A DNA stretch of 6,643 bases from Streptosporangiaceae bacterium. GTDB taxonomy: Bacteria; Actinomycetota; Actinomycetes; Streptosporangiales; Streptosporangiaceae. The DNA lies in contig JASHTQ010000034.1 of the NCBI GenBank assembly GCA_030040475.1, positions 1-6,643 of the forward strand, read 5' to 3'. The translations under genes and the position numbers were made by a program. Under the pieces are notes generated by a model, which was not told where the DNA came from, made no database searches, and was given only the letters and a program-made list of their open reading frames with translations. Below are positions 4,270 to 6,643 of the stretch, piece by piece (position 1 is the first letter of the stretch; the number at the start of each line of letters is the position of its first letter).

Positions 4270-6450
4270 CTAGTCGCCCGCGGCCGGTCGCTGGTCATCG
4301 GCGGCTGAGCTCGGCTCGGGGTCGCGGCTCGCTCCGTTCGCGGGGGCGACGGAGCGGGCCAGGAGCTGGGCGACGTCGACGACTTCGAGGGTGTCGGGGG
4401 CCTGGCCGGCGGCTTTCTTGGCGGCGACCGCGTCGCCGAGCATGACCAGGCAGTACGGGCACGCGGTGGAGATCGTGTCCGGGTCCAGCGCGAGTGCCTC
4501 CTCGATCCGGTCGGTGTTGATCCGCGTCCCGATCCGCTCCTCCATCCACATCCGCGCGCCGCCCGCCCCGCAGCAGAACCCCCGGTTCTTGCACCGGTGC
4601 ATCTCCTCTGCCCGGACGCCCGGCACGGCCTCCAGGATCTCCCGCGGCGGGGTGAACACCTTGTTGTGCCGACCCAGGAAACACGGGTCGTGGTAGGTCA
4701 GCTTCTCCTCGACCCGCTCGGTCGGGGTGATCTTCCCCTGCTCCACCAGGCGGGCCAGCAGCTGGGTGTGGTGAACCACCTCGTAGTTCCCGCCGAGCTG
4801 GGGGTACTCCCGCGAGATCGTGTTGAAGCAGTGCGGGCACGACGCCACGACCGTCTTGGGGGCGGCCTCGTTGAGGGTCTCGATGTTCTGCTGGGCCAGC
4901 ATCGAGAACACGAACTCGTTCCCGATCCGCCGGGCCGGATCCCCGGTGCACGTCTCGGCCGGCCCCAGCACCGCGAACGTCACCCCCGCCTGGTGCAGCA
5001 GGGTCGCGATCGCCTTGGTGGTCTTCTTGGCGCGGTCTTCCAGCGCCCCGGCGCACCCCACCCAGAACAGGTACTCGATCCCGTCGCCGATCTTTCCTTC
5101 CACCACCGGGACCTCGAAGTCCAGCTCGCCGATCCAGTCGGCGCGGCGGGCGGCGCCCATGCCCCACGGGTCGCCCTTGTTCTCCAGGTTCCGGAGCATC
5201 CCGGCCGCCTCGACCGGGAACGCCGACTCGATCAGCACCTGGTGCCGCCGCATCCCGTCGATATGGTCGATGTGCTCGATATCGACCGGGCACTCCTCCA
5301 CGCACGCCCCGCAGTTCGTACACGACCACAGCACGTCGGGGTCGATGACGCCGCCGTCGGCTACCGGGCCGACCAGCGGGCGTTCGGCCTCCTTCTTGAC
5401 CGCATCCGGGAGCTTCTCGCGGGCCTCGTCGGAGGCGGCCAGCAGGTAGGGAGCCTTGGCGAAGGCGTGGTCGCGGAGGTCCAGGATGACCTGCTTAGGA
5501 GACAGCGGCTTGCCGGTCGCCCAGGCCGGGCACTGCGACTGGCACCGCCCGCACTCGGTGCAGGTCGCCAGGTCCAGCAGGCCCTTCCAGGTGAAGTCCT
5601 CGATCTTCCCCAGCCCGAACACGTCGGTGTCCGGGTCGGCCTCCTCGAAGTCCAGCACCTTCCCGCCGCTGCGCATCGGCTCGAGCGGGCCGAGGGCGTT
5701 GGGGCGGCGGGAGAACAGCACGTTCACCGGCGCCAGCGCGATGTGCAGGTGCTTGGAGTAGACGACGATCACGGCGAACGCCATGATCACGCCGATCTGG
5801 GCGAGGATGAACACGGCCTCCAGGACGCTGTTAACGCCGGAGCCCAGCGGGTGCAGGATCTGCGCGACGACCCAGGACGCGAACGCCCAGGCGTGCGGGT
5901 AGGGGAACACGCCGGTGTTTTCCTGGGCGCCCCGGTACAGCAGAAGCGTCACGATGACCGCGGCGATCATGCCGAGAACGACCCAGGCGGCACGGGTGTG
6001 CGAGCCGAAGAACCGCGACGCCCGGCCCTCCTTGTGCGGGTTGTTCCTGGCCCGGATCACGGTGAAGGTGATGATCCCGGCCAGCACGCCCACGGCGAAC
6101 AGGTCCTCGAGGAACCCGATCGCGGCCCAGTGCCCGATTCCCGGGATCGCGAACCGCCGGTCGAAGATGTCCCCGTAGGCCTCGATGATCGTCAGCAGCA
6201 GCACGATGAAGCCCCAGAACGTCGCCGCGTGCGCCGCGCCGGGCACCGACCACTTCAGCAGCTTGCGCTGCCCGATCACCTCGGTGGCCTGGACCTCCGC
6301 GTCCCGGCCCGGATGCGACCGCACCGACGCCACGCGCTCCGGCGCCGGCTGCCCGGACAGCGCCAGCCGCCTCAGCCACCACAGCCGCCGAGCCGCGATC
6401 GCCAGCGCCACCACGGTCAGCACCAGACCGACGGTCATCCGCACGACCAC
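4270..6450 (-). CDS. etfD: Membrane Fe-S oxidoreductase, ETF:quinone-type (EtfD / HdrD-like, CCG domains)
   Basis: Inner-membrane oxidoreductase of 726 residues, close in design to M. tuberculosis Rv0338c (EtfD), which passes electrons from electron transfer flavoprotein, fed by acyl-CoA dehydrogenases, towards the quinone pool. Residues 1-240 form a NarI-like domain with about six membrane helices (near 5-25, 73-92, 110-133, 153-172, 187-200, 210-231) and possible haem histidines (74, 107, 233). Two [4Fe-4S] motifs follow: Cys297/300/303/307 and Cys377/380/383/387. Two CCG domains come next, with Cys466, Cys501, SCPHC (538/541), then DPC590, Cys620, the CCG signature at 626-628 and Cys664/667. 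The tail from about 700 is disordered and shorter than in the 882-residue mycobacterial protein. GTG 6450 is preceded by GAGGAGG (6463-6457) at 6-base spacing. It diverges from the HAIR-controlled gene and converges on the TraB-like gene 6 bases away. The electron donor is inferred from homology. Confidence 0.92.
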   Translation of the reverse strand: MVVRMTVGLVLTVVALAIAARRLWWLRRLALSGQPAPERVASVRSHPGRDAEVQATEVIGQRKLLKWSVPGAAHAATFWGFIVLLLTIIEAYGDIFDRRFAIPGIGHWAAIGFLEDLFAVGVLAGIITFTVIRARNNPHKEGRASRFFGSHTRAAWVVLGMIAAVIVTLLLYRGAQENTGVFPYPHAWAFASWVVAQILHPLGSGVNSVLEAVFILAQIGVIMAFAVIVVYSKHLHIALAPVNVLFSRRPNALGPLEPMRSGGKVLDFEEADPDTDVFGLGKIEDFTWKGLLDLATCTECGRCQSQCPAWATGKPLSPKQVILDLRDHAFAKAPYLLAASDEAREKLPDAVKKEAERPLVGPVADGGVIDPDVLWSCTNCGACVEECPVDIEHIDHIDGMRRHQVLIESAFPVEAAGMLRNLENKGDPWGMGAARRADWIGELDFEVPVVEGKIGDGIEYLFWVGCAGALEDRAKKTTKAIATLLHQAGVTFAVLGPAETCTGDPARRIGNEFVFSMLAQQNIETLNEAAPKTVVASCPHCFNTISREYPQLGGNYEVVHHTQLLARLVEQGKITPTERVEEKLTYHDPCFLGRHNKVFTPPREILEAVPGVRAEEMHRCKNRGFCCGAGGARMWMEERIGTRINTDRIEEALALDPDTISTACPYCLVMLGDAVAAKKAAGQAPDTLEVVDVAQLLARSVAPANGASRDPEPSSAADDQRPAAGD

Positions 6451-6517
6451 GCCTTACCTCCTCTTTCCGGAGCTCAAGCGTAGCGGGGCAGAGCGGTCGA
6501 AATTTGTGTCGCCCCCG

Positions 6518-6544
6518 GGGAATGCCACCCGGCTCGACTAAGTT
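6518..6544 (+). promoter_or_regulatory. SigR/SigH-type ECF promoter (thiol-oxidative and heat stress)
   Basis: GGGAAT at 6518-6523, exactly 18 bases, then GTT at 6542-6544 match the Streptomyces SigR / mycobacterial SigH consensus (GGAAT-N18-GTT). Transcription would start near 6550, about 90 bases before the ATG at 6640. The GTT is also the first bases of the HAIR operator, so HspR bound there should block this promoter. M. tuberculosis dnaK is known to be under SigH and HspR. Confidence 0.65.
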
Positions 6545-6562
6545 GAGTCTATATGACTCAAG
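6542..6562. promoter_or_regulatory. HAIR operator 1 (HspR-binding inverted repeat)
   Basis: Arms GTTGAGT (6542-6548) and ACTCAAG (6556-6562) are separated by exactly seven bases. This matches the HAIR consensus CTTGAGT-N7-ACTCAAG at 13 of 14 arm positions. HspR, a MerR-like heat-shock repressor working with DnaK, binds such sites upstream of dnaK, clpB and lon in actinobacteria. Confidence 0.88.
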
Positions 6563-6593
6563 GGATTTGACGGCAGAAGCCCCTGCTGGCAAG

Positions 6594-6614
6594 CTTGAGC
6601 CCGGACCACTCAAC
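6594..6614. promoter_or_regulatory. HAIR operator 2 (HspR-binding inverted repeat)
   Basis: Arms CTTGAGC (6594-6600) and ACTCAAC (6608-6614) with a seven-base spacer match the HAIR consensus at 12 of 14 positions. It lies 31 bases after the first copy and 25 bases before the ATG at 6640. Several HAIR copies are also found at the Streptomyces coelicolor dnaK promoter. TTGACG at 6567-6572 could be the -35 of an additional housekeeping-type promoter, but its -10 is poor. Confidence 0.8.
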
Positions 6615-6639
6615 TTCAACACACACCCAAGGATTACTC

Positions 6640-6643
6640 ATGG
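6640..6643 (+). CDS. dnaK: Start codon of a HspR-controlled heat-shock gene, probably dnaK (rest outside window)
   Basis: Only ATGG is visible. AAGGA (6629-6633) precedes the ATG by six bases, a good ribosome binding site. Two HAIR operators and a SigR/SigH-type promoter lie directly upstream, a combination known for the dnaK-grpE-dnaJ-hspR operon in actinobacteria. etfD as divergent neighbour and dcd nearby fit the chromosomal region that carries dnaK in M. tuberculosis. ATGG agrees with the common actinobacterial DnaK start MA. clpB or lon, also HspR targets, remain possible. The identity rests on context only. Confidence 0.6.

Noticed and set aside
4295..5329. 344-residue minus-strand frame overlapping etfD
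   Set aside because: Out-of-frame reading of etfD, rich in Gly/Arg/Pro, with no motif.
6470..6480. HAIR half-site (CTTGAG on the minus strand) in the etfD leader
   Set aside because: The second arm at seven-base spacing is missing, so HspR control of etfD is not supported.
4597..6483. 628-residue plus-strand open frame
   Set aside because: It is exactly antisense to etfD; its Arg/His/Gln/Val-rich composition is the mirror image of GC-biased codons, with no recognisable domain.
6451..6510. Promoter for etfD
   Set aside because: TACGCT could serve as a -10, but the hexamer 17 bases upstream does not resemble a -35 and no alternative stands out.
1..6643. CRISPR array, insertion sequence or long tandem repeats
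   Set aside because: No regularly spaced repeats, transposase motifs or terminal inverted repeats were seen on reading both strands.

Overview
The window looks like chromosomal DNA of a high-GC actinomycete. The genes carry G/C at most third codon positions. Dcd is closest to the bifunctional Mycobacterium tuberculosis-type enzyme. There is a WhiJ-like XRE/DUF397 pair, an EtfD-type membrane Fe-S oxidoreductase, and a HAIR (HspR) operator region. No genus is identifiable; Streptosporangiales or a relative would fit but is only a guess.

Layout, left to right. (1) Positions 2-511 hold the C-terminal catalytic part of a tyrosine recombinase that enters from outside the window. Its end lies 54 bases from the 3' end of a tRNA-Gly(CCC) gene on the minus strand (566-639), the usual arrangement at one end of an element integrated into a tRNA 3' end. 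(2) dcd (730-1305), divergent from the tRNA and probably leaderless, is followed by a strong hairpin (1350-1383). (3) A lower-GC minus-strand block holds a DUF397 protein (1405-1608) and, upstream of it, an XRE/DUF5753 regulator (1695-2576), with a palindrome over the likely regulator promoter. (4) A poorly coding stretch (2577-2910) contains an inverted repeat and leads into a hairpin. (5) A tight plus-strand cluster holds a possible 52-aa protein (2911-3069), a protein with two DnaJ-like CxxCxGxG motifs (3083-3601) and a two-TM protein resembling the N-terminal part of actinomycete TraB/FtsK-like transfer proteins but with no ATPase (3604-4263). (6) etfD (4270-6450, minus) converges on that cluster with only 6 bases between stop codons. 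(7) The right edge is a stress promoter region: a SigR/SigH-type promoter, two HAIR operators, a ribosome binding site and the ATG of a gene that is very probably dnaK.

How it fits together. dcd (dUMP supply), etfD (electrons from fatty-acid beta-oxidation to the quinone pool) and dnaK are chromosomal backbone genes; from memory they also lie in the same general chromosomal region in M. tuberculosis. The recombinase, the XRE/DUF397 pair and the zinc-motif/TraB-like cluster look like accessory DNA on both sides of tRNA-Gly/dcd, suggesting an integration hot spot with remnants of actinomycete integrative elements. The least explained part is the 2.65-4.26 kb cluster.
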